DNA of 39,050 nt from Oscillospiraceae bacterium (GCA_902801755.1 CADCJM010000028.1:1-39050); one strand, 5' to 3'. Numbered from the stretch's first letter, positions 24,717-32,399 are shown. The notes: a model not told the origin generated them from the letters alone. Translations and numbers: made by a program.

Positions 24717-25271
24717 TTGCAGGTATCGTTTCCTGATTCGTTCAGTCTTTGGGGTCAGGTGGCAGACCTGACTTTTGTTTTCGTTGTTCTTTCGGGTTAT
24801 TTCAACGGTTTCTGGGACGGCGCTTTAGTCGGTTTCTTATGCGGCCTCGTAAGAGATGTTTTCTCGCCTCCGGCGGTTATCGGACTTGACGGAGAGGTAA
24901 GAGTCACAGCATTTATCGGTGCTTTCACGCTCTTTTCGGCGGGCATTATCGGAGCATCTTTCTTTACGAGAAGAATGCACAGGAACATTCCTTTTTCTAT
25001 CGTTGCAGTAATCTTTACTACATTCTGCTATAAGACTGCCGGATATCTCCTTATTTACGGATGGAGCGTTCTGGCCGGATCTTACACAAGCATTTATTCG
25101 CCGCTGACTGCGCTGCTTTATTCATTCCTTCCGCAGTTGCTGCTTAATACGATCGCGGCTATTCCGATGATCGTGCTTATAAGATTTTTAGGTCCTGTTT
25201 CGTTCAAGAAGACCAAACAGGATGATGAGATAATTGAGAATCAGGGTGGTGGAACATGGCTCGGAATCTGA
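24717..25271 (+). CDS. mreD: Rod shape-determining protein MreD, N-terminus damaged or unusual
   Basis: This is a multi-helix membrane protein of 184 residues as read, with MreD features: VADLTFVFVVLSGYFNGFWDGALV and GFLCGLVRDVFSPP match the conserved first loop and second helix, and its place between mreC and mrdA fits. Helix 1, expected upstream, is missing from this frame; a stop lies at 24705 and the TTG at 24717 has no Shine-Dalgarno. An ATG at 24694 with AGGG upstream is in another frame and runs to a stop after 25 codons. A third frame there encodes hydrophobic TKILAGIVS. A frameshift or small deletion near 24705-24735 is therefore likely. The last 16 bases overlap mrdA. Confidence 0.78.
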   Translation: MQVSFPDSFSLWGQVADLTFVFVVLSGYFNGFWDGALVGFLCGLVRDVFSPPAVIGLDGEVRVTAFIGAFTLFSAGIIGASFFTRRMHRNIPFSIVAVIFTTFCYKTAGYLLIYGWSVLAGSYTSIYSPLTALLYSFLPQLLLNTIAAIPMIVLIRFLGPVSFKKTKQDDEIIENQGGGTWLGI

Positions 25272-27583
25272 TAGACGATTACGGTGCATTTGACCATAAT
25301 GCCGAAAAAGCGAACAAGGCGGATGCCGGTTCGGTCTTTAGACGCGCATTCCGGTTCCTCACTAACAGATATCTCGTTCTGGCCGTCGGATTTTCGGTGT
25401 TTGGCGTGATCATTCTCATCATGACCATACAGCTTCAGTTCTCCGGTTACCAGAAGACACTTTCCGAGAGTTCATCCGGTATCATCAGACAGTATTCGTC
25501 GCAGGCTCCGAGAGGCGATATCTACGACAATAAAGGAGTTCTTCTCGCATCTACAAACGAATATAACAGCGTAATGATCGCAAATGCATATCTGGATGAC
25601 GCGTCGCTTAATTCTTTATGTCTTGAGCTTTCTTATCTTTTCGATGAGTATCACTGCATCCATGTGTCAGATCTCGACCAGTATTTTGTTCTTGATCCGA
25701 AGGCAAGATTCCTTAAAGAAGAGTCAAAGATCAGAAAGTGGCAGACAGACGCGAACCTTTTTGACCTTAAGGACTATGCATCCGGTGTTATCGTTACATT
25801 CTCTGATGATTATGTAAAGACCGATCCGAACGTATTCTTCCTTTATCTGCGCCGTAAATTCAATATCGACAACAGTTATACGATCGAAGAAGCGTACAGG
25901 ATCATAAGGATCAGATACCAGATCTTTTCCGATAACTGGGCATTCGTTAAGGGAACGCCGGTTAAGATAGCAACAGATGTCCCGGCTGAGCTCATCAGAA
26001 AATTTGAAGAACAGAATTATCACTATATGGGTATCGTTGCAGGCAAGGAATATGCCAGAACGTACTCGTCAGAGGCTCTTTATGCGAGCCATGTCTTAGG
26101 TTACTGCGGTAAGATCTCAAGTGTTACTTATTCTGATCTTGCTCCGTTCGGTTATTCGAGTGATGACGTTGTAGGTAAAGCCGGTGTTGAAGCGCAGATG
26201 GAAAGATATCTGCACGGAAGCAGTGGTACAACGCCGTACAGTATCTGGACCAAGAACGGTGAAGAGGGCCTTTTCGTTCCATACAATTACGGTGTACAGC
26301 CGGTTGAAGGCGCAACAGTATACCTTACGATCGACTCCAGGATCCAGGAAGTCGGAATGGAAGCTCTTAAAGAATACATCCTTCAGGAGAAGGAAAACGA
26401 TATATCCGGATTTAAGACAGCGTCAGCCGGTGCTTTTGTTTTGATGAATGTAAATACCGGTGCCATCGTTGCGATGGGTTCTTATCCGAACTATGACCCG
26501 AATGACTTTATTCTTCAGAACTACGGTTCAGAACAGGCCAAAGAGCAGGTTAAGTGGTACCTGGGTATTGATGCATATGAGGAGATCACAGCAGCAGACC
26601 TTCCTTTGTGGAACCGTGCGATCATGTCAATGTACGCGCCCGGTTCAACATTTAAGCCCTGTACGGCTCTTGCCGGACTGGAGAGCGGTGCCATTACACC
26701 TAAACAGACAAGAATAGCATGTGTGAGCCCTTATGACGTAGACGGCTGGAAGTTCAAATGCCTCGAGTATCCGAACGGAGGTCACGGCTACCTCACTTTG
26801 GATGATGCCATGGCTCAGTCCTGCAATATCTACTTCATGATCCTTGGTATCCGTACGGGTATCGACAATATATCTGCTATGGCAAACAGGTTCGGTCTGG
26901 GTGTTAAGTCAGGAATCGATCTGCCGGGTGAGATCTCAGGAGTCATGTCCAGCCGTGAGAACAAGAGACTTACAAGACAGTCCGTTTACGATAAGACCTG
27001 GTTCCCGTCAAATACCGCTCAGGCTTCGATCGGCCAGTTCGATAACTGCTTTACGATCCTTCAGCTTTGCAGATATACGGCAGGAATCGCCACCAACAAG
27101 CTCTGCACGCCTTATGTAGTTGATAAGGTAGTCGCAAGTGACGGTACGATCCTTTATGAAGGCCAGCAGGAATCCGTTGATATCGGTATTTCCGAAGATA
27201 ACATCAAGGCTGTAAGAAAAGCCATGATAAGTGCTGCTTATGGTTCTTACTATTACAATTCGACGATCGGAAACGCATTTAACCGGGATGAATATCCGAT
27301 CAAGATGGCTTGTAAGACGGGTACGGCCGAGACGGGATTCGAGGATTCACGTAAAGAGTATTCAAATGGTCTCTTCATCTGTTACGCGCCTAACGATAAT
27401 CCTGAAGTTGCTCTGGCGCTCGTGGTTGAGAAGGGTAAGTGGGGTTCATCGTCCGTTGGTATCGCGAAAAAGATCATGGCAGCATATTTCAACCAGCCGA
27501 TGAACAAGCTAAAGACAACATATCCTCAGGGCAATCCGATGGTCGGTGACTATCTGCCGCCTTCAAACAGCAGAAGCCGTTAA
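25256..27583 (+). CDS. mrdA: Penicillin-binding protein 2, elongation transpeptidase
   Basis: This 775-residue class B penicillin-binding protein cross-links peptidoglycan during rod elongation with RodA and MreCD. A cytoplasmic N-terminus of about 38 residues leads to one membrane anchor (about 40-62). The pedestal/dimerisation domain starts with APRGDIYDNKGVLLAS. The transpeptidase domain has all three active-site motifs: STFK (464-467, S464 nucleophile), SCN (522-524) and KTGT (687-690). A Pro/Ser/Arg-rich tail closes it. The ATG overlaps mreD by 16 bases. It is longer than E. coli PBP2 (633), with extra sequence in the N-terminal domain, as in other Clostridia. Confidence 0.93.
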   Translation: MARNLIDDYGAFDHNAEKANKADAGSVFRRAFRFLTNRYLVLAVGFSVFGVIILIMTIQLQFSGYQKTLSESSSGIIRQYSSQAPRGDIYDNKGVLLASTNEYNSVMIANAYLDDASLNSLCLELSYLFDEYHCIHVSDLDQYFVLDPKARFLKEESKIRKWQTDANLFDLKDYASGVIVTFSDDYVKTDPNVFFLYLRRKFNIDNSYTIEEAYRIIRIRYQIFSDNWAFVKGTPVKIATDVPAELIRKFEEQNYHYMGIVAGKEYARTYSSEALYASHVLGYCGKISSVTYSDLAPFGYSSDDVVGKAGVEAQMERYLHGSSGTTPYSIWTKNGEEGLFVPYNYGVQPVEGATVYLTIDSRIQEVGMEALKEYILQEKENDISGFKTASAGAFVLMNVNTGAIVAMGSYPNYDPNDFILQNYGSEQAKEQVKWYLGIDAYEEITAADLPLWNRAIMSMYAPGSTFKPCTALAGLESGAITPKQTRIACVSPYDVDGWKFKCLEYPNGGHGYLTLDDAMAQSCNIYFMILGIRTGIDNISAMANRFGLGVKSGIDLPGEISGVMSSRENKRLTRQSVYDKTWFPSNTAQASIGQFDNCFTILQLCRYTAGIATNKLCTPYVVDKVVASDGTILYEGQQESVDIGISEDNIKAVRKAMISAAYGSYYYNSTIGNAFNRDEYPIKMACKTGTAETGFEDSRKEYSNGLFICYAPNDNPEVALALVVEKGKWGSSSVGIAKKIMAAYFNQPMNKLKTTYPQGNPMVGDYLPPSNSRSR

Positions 27584-27650
27584 GCAATTGAATGATCCGC
27601 TGTTTGTGCAAAAATCAATTTTCGGATTGTTGATTTGTAATAATAATTAG

Positions 27651-27679
27651 TTGCTCAAAAACACATTCTATTGTACAAT
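27651..27679 (+). promoter_or_regulatory. Promoter of the methylglyoxal-synthase-like operon
   Basis: TTGCTC (27651-27656) and TACAAT (27674-27679) are 17 bases apart, 32 bases before the ATG at 27712. The rest of the 128-base gap after mrdA is AT-rich; I see no strong terminator in it. Confidence 0.7.
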
Positions 27680-27711
27680 CTGTTCAGTAAAGTTTTAATG
27701 GGAGATTTCGG

Positions 27712-28104
27712 ATGAAAATAGTTTTGATGGCTGACAACAGGAAGACCGAACTTCTGGTCAATTTCTGCATTGCATACAAGCCTTTGCTTGAGAAGCATCA
27801 GCTCATCTCTGTATATAACACTGCAAAACTTCTTAAGTCTGCTGCTGATCTGGAGGTTTCAGGTCTTTCAGTAGATTATTCCAGCGGTTTTGAGCAGTTG
27901 GCTTCCAGAGCAGAATATAACGGAATCGACTGTGTCATTTATTTGAGGGACGGCCGTCAGGTAGGTGAGTCCAATCCTTTCGAGCTTTTGGACGTCTGCG
28001 ACCAGAATACTATCCCTTATGCTACTAATATCGCTTCAGCAGAGATCTTAGTTACCGCTATTGACAGCGGTGCTCTTGATTACCGCGAATGGACTGCAGG
28101 CTGA
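27712..28104 (+). CDS. Methylglyoxal synthase-like protein, divergent active site
   Basis: This 130-residue protein has the MGS-like fold of methylglyoxal synthase, which converts dihydroxyacetone phosphate to methylglyoxal. Family features kept: MVNF-like VNFCIAYKPLLEKH with K23, LRDG (78-81, the second catalytic Asp region), and PYATNIASAEIL near the C-terminus. Features changed: the phosphate-binding GTTGK is YNTAK (35-39), and the GGDQQ segment with the catalytic base is SGFEQ (58-62), Glu in place of Asp. Activity is therefore uncertain; it may be a variant enzyme or a sensor. The ATG follows GGGAG. The next gene, a glyoxalase-II-like hydrolase, overlaps it by 16 bases and fits methylglyoxal handling. 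Confidence 0.78.
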   Translation: MKIVLMADNRKTELLVNFCIAYKPLLEKHQLISVYNTAKLLKSAADLEVSGLSVDYSSGFEQLASRAEYNGIDCVIYLRDGRQVGESNPFELLDVCDQNTIPYATNIASAEILVTAIDSGALDYREWTAG

Positions 28105-28748
28105 TCCGTATTCCTTTAGGACCTTTAGAGTCCAATATGTATTTAATCACCGGCTCGTCCGGTGTTTATATTATTGATCCGTCTGTTTCTCCTGACAGTG
28201 CGGAGGATTTTACAGGGATTTCAGGTCTTGCAAAAGGTGATGCCGGTGTAAAAGCGATATTTTTAACCCATGGCCACCACGATCACATCAAGCATATTAA
28301 TGACTGGATCAAGGCTTATCCGTTTTCGCAGGTGTTTTTCAGCAGCAATGACAGTGAACTTTTGACCAACAGCTTTATGAACTGCTCTTATATGGAGGGT
28401 TCTGAAGTAGTTTACAGCTTTAAGTTCACGGATCTTGCAGGCACATATGGCCAGACGGCATATAAGGATGACGATGTCGAGATCAAGGCATATGAGACTC
28501 CCGGTCACACTATGGGAAGCTTATGCTTCCTGGCAGATCTTGATGGTGAAGAGGTGATGTTTACGGGTGATACCGTATTCAGAGGTTCTGTAGGCCGCAC
28601 AGATATGCCGGGCGGATCTTCCAAGATGCTGATGGAGTCTGTAAGGCGTATCAGCAAATTTGATCCTGATCTTAAGATCTACCCCGGTCACGGTCCCGAA
28701 TCCACTATTGGAGACGAGATAAAGTTCAATCCTTTTTTCGGATTTTAG
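28089..28748 (+). CDS. Metallo-beta-lactamase-fold hydrolase, glyoxalase II-like
   Basis: This 219-residue soluble hydrolase has the glyoxalase II-type metal site. THGHHDH at 60-66 gives the HxHxDH set (H61, H63, D65, H66), followed by TPGHTMGS, GDTVFRGSVGRTD with the bridging Asp, and YPGHGP. Typical substrates are thioesters such as lactoylglutathione or related thiol adducts, but many homologues are uncharacterised. It starts inside the end of the MGS-like gene, so the pair is translationally linked, suggesting a shared role in methylglyoxal or carbonyl metabolism. The start is supported by the family's RIPLGPLESNMYLI opening, although no Shine-Dalgarno is visible. Confidence 0.87.
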   Translation: MDCRLIRIPLGPLESNMYLITGSSGVYIIDPSVSPDSAEDFTGISGLAKGDAGVKAIFLTHGHHDHIKHINDWIKAYPFSQVFFSSNDSELLTNSFMNCSYMEGSEVVYSFKFTDLAGTYGQTAYKDDDVEIKAYETPGHTMGSLCFLADLDGEEVMFTGDTVFRGSVGRTDMPGGSSKMLMESVRRISKFDPDLKIYPGHGPESTIGDEIKFNPFFGF

Positions 28749-28828
28749 TTATAAATAGGATTGAAAAGACGTCCTTTCAGGAAAAGTTCCTTGAAACGCA
28801 ATAAATAAAGGCCTTTGAGCTGGCTGCA

Positions 28829-28857
28829 GCGTCCGTTTTAACGGGCGTTTTGTTTTG
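28829..28857 (+). terminator. Rho-independent terminator after the hydrolase gene
   Basis: CGTCCGT (28830-28836) pairs with ACGGGCG (28841-28847) around a four-base loop, with one extra G-T pair, followed by TTTTGTTTTG. The T-rich tail runs into the TTTTGTCG repeats. The upstream part of this 192-base gap (28749-28828) shows nothing else recognisable. Confidence 0.72.
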
Positions 28858-28919
28858 TCGATTTTGTCGGTTTTTGTCGAGTTTTGTATGGTAAATTAAA
28901 GGCTTTTCCATTGTAGAAT
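28853..28919 (+). promoter_or_regulatory. TTTTGTCG repeat array and -10 box of the pseudopilin operon
   Basis: TTTTGTCGA (28853-28861), TTTTGTCGG (28862-28870), TTTTTGTCGA (28871-28880) and a weaker TTTTGTATG (28882-28890) repeat every 9-10 bases. They are followed by a TAGAAT -10 box (28914-28919) with no recognisable -35, then GGAGG and the ATG at 28941. The same motif and -10 occur before comEC. This suggests an activator-controlled promoter; the regulator is unknown. Confidence 0.5.
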
Positions 28920-28940
28920 CTCCCAAAAAGGAGGTGCCTT

Positions 28941-29258
28941 ATGTCTTCATTGGAATCCGCTGTATGTTTTTCTCTTATCCTTGTCCTTCTTGCTTTCATG
29001 ATAGCAGGCCCGGAAACAATAGCTCTAGATTCTTTTCAAATGGCCAAAGACGGCGGAAATGAGCTTTTTTACATGGAAAAGGACCGGGATGTTCTATACA
29101 AAAACAATGTGAGGGGCGTCGACTGTTACGATGCTTCGCCTGAAAAACTCTGTACATTTCTCACGGGCATCTCGGACAACTTCAGGCTTTTCTATGGAAC
29201 TACATTCGATCTTGCGAATGCAAAGCCCGGAAAGGAGGCTCCGGATGAGGAGAATTAA
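28941..29258 (+). CDS. TadE-like minor pseudopilin lacking a leader peptide
   Basis: This 105-residue protein opens MSSLESAVCFSLILVLLAF, the hydrophobic helix of a TadE/F-type pseudopilin. It aligns with the mature N-terminus of the gene at 30622 (SVTLESAIAFTVTLV). The rest is a small extracellular domain with one Cys pair candidate (C62, C71) and an acidic tail. The start is firm: AAGGAGG is close upstream and an in-frame stop at 28914 rules out a longer leader. It thus begins where prepilin peptidase would normally cut, with Glu at position 5. It is first in a three-gene operon and overlaps the next gene by 14 bases. Likely a component of a pilus or DNA-uptake pseudopilus. Confidence 0.68.
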   Translation: MSSLESAVCFSLILVLLAFMIAGPETIALDSFQMAKDGGNELFYMEKDRDVLYKNNVRGVDCYDASPEKLCTFLTGISDNFRLFYGTTFDLANAKPGKEAPDEEN

Positions 29259-30606
29259 CCGCAAAGCAATAACAAAACATGGTGCTTCAACTATATTTCT
29301 GGCGATAATCATGTCAGCACTTGTACTTGTCGAATGCACATATCTCTCGTTTGTCTGGAACCTTGATTATGCATTAAGCGTAAATGCTGCCCTGAAGAAC
29401 CAGATAGAGACCATCTTAAGCGACTATAACAGGCAGCTTTACAGTGTATACGGCATTTATGCCTTTTCAATCGACGGCATTGACAACGAATGCTTCGAAA
29501 AAGCTCTGGAGATAAACGGTCTTGAATCAAAATCTGAGCTTTATATTTCAGGCAAACAGAGATTTACCTGTGATGATCTAAAGAAAGCAATCAATTCGTA
29601 TTACTGGTACAGAGGCACCGGAATCGGCTATAAGAGCGTTGTGGAAGGTTACCGGGACATGATCTTAGAACTTGATAAGCAGGGAATATTCCAAAAGGTC
29701 GGTCAGTTCATGAAGAGTCCGGCCGCTGAATATGTATCAAAGATCCTGTCAGGCTCCGAATCAGCAGCTGAATGGATAGCAAAGGCAGGAAATGTGCTTA
29801 ATATCGATGAACTCACTGATGAGGCTGACGGTATTGATTCGTTAAGTTCAGATTATAAGAAGGCGATCAAGGATTACGGGATCAATATAAAGATCGACGC
29901 GGCCGAATGGGAATCGTTTCTTAAAGCGGTTTCCACGCTCGAGAAAACATATGCGGTAATATCTGACAATTCAAACGGCATGATCACCAAGTGCAACGCT
30001 TCACACTACTGCGCATATAACTTTGACTGCTATTTCAGACCTTCAGGCGATACTTCGATCAACGGCACATCATTTGATTCGGTCCACAAAAGCAAAAAGG
30101 CTGACTGCGAGTACATTATTACCGGCAACAGTACTGATGCCGCGGCTGCAGAAGTCTGTTTCCTTATAGTCCACGTGCTTGTTGCTTCCTGCATGCTCAA
30201 AGACTTTGCCAATGAGAAGTTCAGGAACACGATGGAAGTGATAGCCAGGGTAATATCGTCTATCATATCTGCTGTCAGCGAAGGTGCAGTCAATATCGAT
30301 TACAGGATCATTGCTGTCGGATTGACTTTTTATTGTGCCCTTGTTCAGGCAATTAAAGATTATTACGCTGTGCTGCACGGCCAGAGGGCAGTTATCTTCG
30401 AATATGACGGTGAGAAGCTCGTTACCTTTACCTACAGGGATTTTCTCTATCTTTTCTGCCTTTGCGTACCTGTGGATACGCTACTTCAAAGAAGTCTTAC
30501 AGTACTCGAGAGGGACTTCGGAAAACTCTATAAGGGTTTAACTCTGGAAGCAGATTACAGGGGACAGACATATAAACTCACGAAGTCATACATGCTTTAC
30601 GAATAA
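29245..30606 (+). CDS. DUF5702-like pilus-associated membrane protein
   Basis: This 453-residue protein resembles the DUF5702 family found with Tad-type pilus genes in Clostridia. A basic leader and KHGASTIFLAIIMSALVLVE at the N-terminus give a pilin-like helix; the residue at mature position 5 is Phe rather than Glu. ILSDYNRQLYSVYGIYAF is a family hallmark. A long, mostly polar exposed region follows, then hydrophobic segments near 300-320 and 350-370, and TYRDFLYLFCLCVP close to the C-terminus, also typical. I chose the ATG at 29245 because AAAGGAGG lies six bases upstream; the longer frame from 29131 overlaps the previous gene. Function is unproven; a minor pilin or assembly role is inferred. 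Confidence 0.75.
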   Translation: MRRINRKAITKHGASTIFLAIIMSALVLVECTYLSFVWNLDYALSVNAALKNQIETILSDYNRQLYSVYGIYAFSIDGIDNECFEKALEINGLESKSELYISGKQRFTCDDLKKAINSYYWYRGTGIGYKSVVEGYRDMILELDKQGIFQKVGQFMKSPAAEYVSKILSGSESAAEWIAKAGNVLNIDELTDEADGIDSLSSDYKKAIKDYGINIKIDAAEWESFLKAVSTLEKTYAVISDNSNGMITKCNASHYCAYNFDCYFRPSGDTSINGTSFDSVHKSKKADCEYIITGNSTDAAAAEVCFLIVHVLVASCMLKDFANEKFRNTMEVIARVISSIISAVSEGAVNIDYRIIAVGLTFYCALVQAIKDYYAVLHGQRAVIFEYDGEKLVTFTYRDFLYLFCLCVPVDTLLQRSLTVLERDFGKLYKGLTLEADYRGQTYKLTKSYMLYE

Positions 30607-30621
30607 TAAGGAGAACCGGTC

Positions 30622-31632
30622 ATGAAAAGTAAGAATAAACGCGGCTCAGTGACTTTGGAATCGGCGATCGCGTTCACGGTCACGTTAGTCTTTATCGCAT
30701 CGATCGTATCTGCCATAGATTTTTACCGCACGGATATCCTTATGAGAAGGTCAGTTGAGCAGACATGCGAGAAAATGGCGCTCCTTTATCCTGTCTCGGT
30801 ACCTGCAAGTGATCTGGTATCCTCTGCAGTCAATGCTTTTCCTGATCTCGGGATCGGGAATACCAAAGGTGCCGAAGTCATAGCCAAGGTGGCATCCGCA
30901 GGCATGGGGCTTGACCAGAAGACAGGTCATACGATCAAGGAACTGATCCTTCAGGGACTGTTCTCGAAAACAATGGAAGAACAGATAAGAAAAGCCTTTA
31001 TCGAGCGGAACGGAGGCTCTGACTTCTTTGCGCCGGAAGAGATCAATGTGTTTTTCGCTGTAAACGACAGACACAACATAATTGAGGTTGTCACCGATTA
31101 CTCGGTCGTGACAATAGCAGGAAAGAAGACCAGGAGCATTTATTCGGTTATTCCGCTCTATGGTGAGCCTATCCTGATGCTTAACGGGGAAGAACACCTT
31201 GAGAACGGGGAAAAGGACAAAGACGGCATCTGGTCGCTTAATAATTTTGACAGGGGAGATGCGTTCAGGGAAAAGTACGGAGCAAATCTTCCAAAGACAT
31301 TTCCTGTAGTGGATTCAGTCAACGGGGGCGAGGTTACGGCTATAAGGAGCATCGATCTGACTTCGCCATACTATCAGGACACGAAGAACATCGAAAAGAA
31401 GATAATGGCCGATATCAAGTCTCTCAAGAACTTTGAACCCCAGACTGCCACGATAAACGGACAAAAATACAGTGTCGACAGGGTTGATTCCAGACATCTT
31501 AAGGTTATAATACCTGAAAACTCCGGCCCGATTGGCAAGGAAACCATTGAGAATCTTAAGGGATATGCCTTTGTCCAGGGCGTTATACTCGATATAAGCG
31601 AATACGGGACCTCGGAAAGATACAGTAACTGA
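30622..31632 (+). CDS. TadE-like pseudopilin with large C-terminal domain
   Basis: This 336-residue protein has a classic short basic prepilin leader: KSKNKRG followed by SVTLESAIAFTVTLVFIAS. The Gly before the cleavage point and Glu at mature position 5 match TadE/type IV pilin-like precursors processed by a prepilin peptidase. The remaining ~300 residues are soluble and unrecognised, and would lie outside the cell; this is much longer than ordinary TadE (~150-200). It is 15 bases after the DUF5702-like gene with AAGGAG upstream. No Tad ATPase, TadB/C platform or prepilin peptidase is in the window, so those must be encoded elsewhere if the system works. Confidence 0.75.
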   Translation: MKSKNKRGSVTLESAIAFTVTLVFIASIVSAIDFYRTDILMRRSVEQTCEKMALLYPVSVPASDLVSSAVNAFPDLGIGNTKGAEVIAKVASAGMGLDQKTGHTIKELILQGLFSKTMEEQIRKAFIERNGGSDFFAPEEINVFFAVNDRHNIIEVVTDYSVVTIAGKKTRSIYSVIPLYGEPILMLNGEEHLENGEKDKDGIWSLNNFDRGDAFREKYGANLPKTFPVVDSVNGGEVTAIRSIDLTSPYYQDTKNIEKKIMADIKSLKNFEPQTATINGQKYSVDRVDSRHLKVIIPENSGPIGKETIENLKGYAFVQGVILDISEYGTSERYSN

Positions 31633-31648
31633 CATGCCTGCCCCTTTA

Positions 31649-31677
31649 TTGTATTAAAAATAATAATTTGTTATTAT
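31649..31677 (+). promoter_or_regulatory. Promoter of the small membrane protein / yerC / secA operon
   Basis: TTGTAT (31649-31654) and TATTAT (31672-31677) are 17 bases apart, 27 bases before the TTG start at 31705. An AT-rich hairpin-like sequence overlaps the spacer. Confidence 0.5.
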
Positions 31678-31704
31678 GTATGGGTATGTTTGGAGGTATG
31701 CAAA

Positions 31705-31938
31705 TTGAGACATAATAACAACGTAAGACGTCCCAGTCTTGCTAATTCAAAAATTACTACCGACAAGACGGCGTCTCTTTCAATTGGGGACTCTCTTAGG
31801 AAGGCCAAGACAAATCTTATCTTCTCCAGATTGCTTCTGGGTATTCTTCTCATGCTTGCTGCAACAGTTATCTTTGCGGCAGTATATCTTGGATATGCCA
31901 AACCGATCTGGGATTATATCCTGAGAGTTGTTTCGTAA
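31705..31938 (+). CDS. Small single-pass membrane protein
   Basis: This 77-residue protein is of unknown function. About 35 basic and polar residues, with NNN and SLA/SIGDSLRKA stretches, precede one long hydrophobic segment (about 38-64), then a short tail with PIWDYILRVV. The start is taken as TTG at 31705, since GGAGG at 31692-31696 lies eight bases upstream; the longer in-frame TTG at 31690 would sit on that site. Placed 21 bases before the yerC-like gene and probably cotranscribed with it and secA. A role in the translocation system would be a guess. Confidence 0.65.
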   Translation: MRHNNNVRRPSLANSKITTDKTASLSIGDSLRKAKTNLIFSRLLLGILLMLAATVIFAAVYLGYAKPIWDYILRVVS

Positions 31939-31959
31939 TTACAGGTAAAAGGGGACAAG

Positions 31960-32385
31960 ATGGACGACATTAAGGATAACCATTTTACTGAAAGTGAGTT
32001 AGAGGAATTAACCGATCTTTATAACGCCATGCTGACCATGAGGGACAGTACCGAGATGCATAAATTCTTTGTGGATCTCTGCTCGATAAATGAGCTGCAT
32101 TCGTTCCTTCACCGTTGGCAGATCGTAAGAAGGATCGAACAGGGTAAGAGCTACGAAGAGATCATCAAAGAGATCTCGCCGGCAGAAGAACCGGCAGCCG
32201 ACAAGGCTAATGATGGCAAGAAATCAACCGGCAGGGTGCGTGGCAAGGCCAGATCTTCAACGAAGGTCAGCTCCACGACGATTTCGAGAGTCAAGAACTG
32301 CTATGTAAATCCCGAAGGCGGATACAGAACGGCACTTGAAAGACTCAAGGAAGCTTCCGGAGAAAATAACGAACAAAAACAATAA
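31960..32385 (+). CDS. YerC/YecD-family TrpR-like regulator with an insertion in the HTH
   Basis: This 141-residue protein belongs to the YerC/YecD family of TrpR-like DNA-binding proteins. The family core is clear: FFVDLCSINELHSFLHRWQIVRRIEQGKSYEEI (about 36-68) and VSSTTISRVKNCYVNPEGGY (103-122), the recognition helix and following loop. In relatives of about 100 residues, these two parts are joined directly by a short turn. Here about 30 residues rich in Glu, Ala, Lys, Gly and Arg (73-102) are inserted, with a basic end. The insertion may extend DNA contacts or loosen the domain. The ATG at 31960 follows AAAGGGG. It precedes secA by 14 bases. Confidence 0.83.
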   Translation: MDDIKDNHFTESELEELTDLYNAMLTMRDSTEMHKFFVDLCSINELHSFLHRWQIVRRIEQGKSYEEIIKEISPAEEPAADKANDGKKSTGRVRGKARSSTKVSSTTISRVKNCYVNPEGGYRTALERLKEASGENNEQKQ

Positions 32386-32399
32386 AGGTAACGGACAAA

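Noticed and set aside
29131-29244. Longer N-terminus for the DUF5702-like gene
   Set aside because: It would overlap the preceding pseudopilin gene by over 120 bases, while the ATG at 29245 has an ideal ribosome site and gives the pilin-like leader.
31658-31678. AT-rich hairpin after the third pseudopilin gene as a terminator
   Set aside because: Only A-T pairs in the stem and no T-run after it; the sequence fits the promoter of the next operon better.
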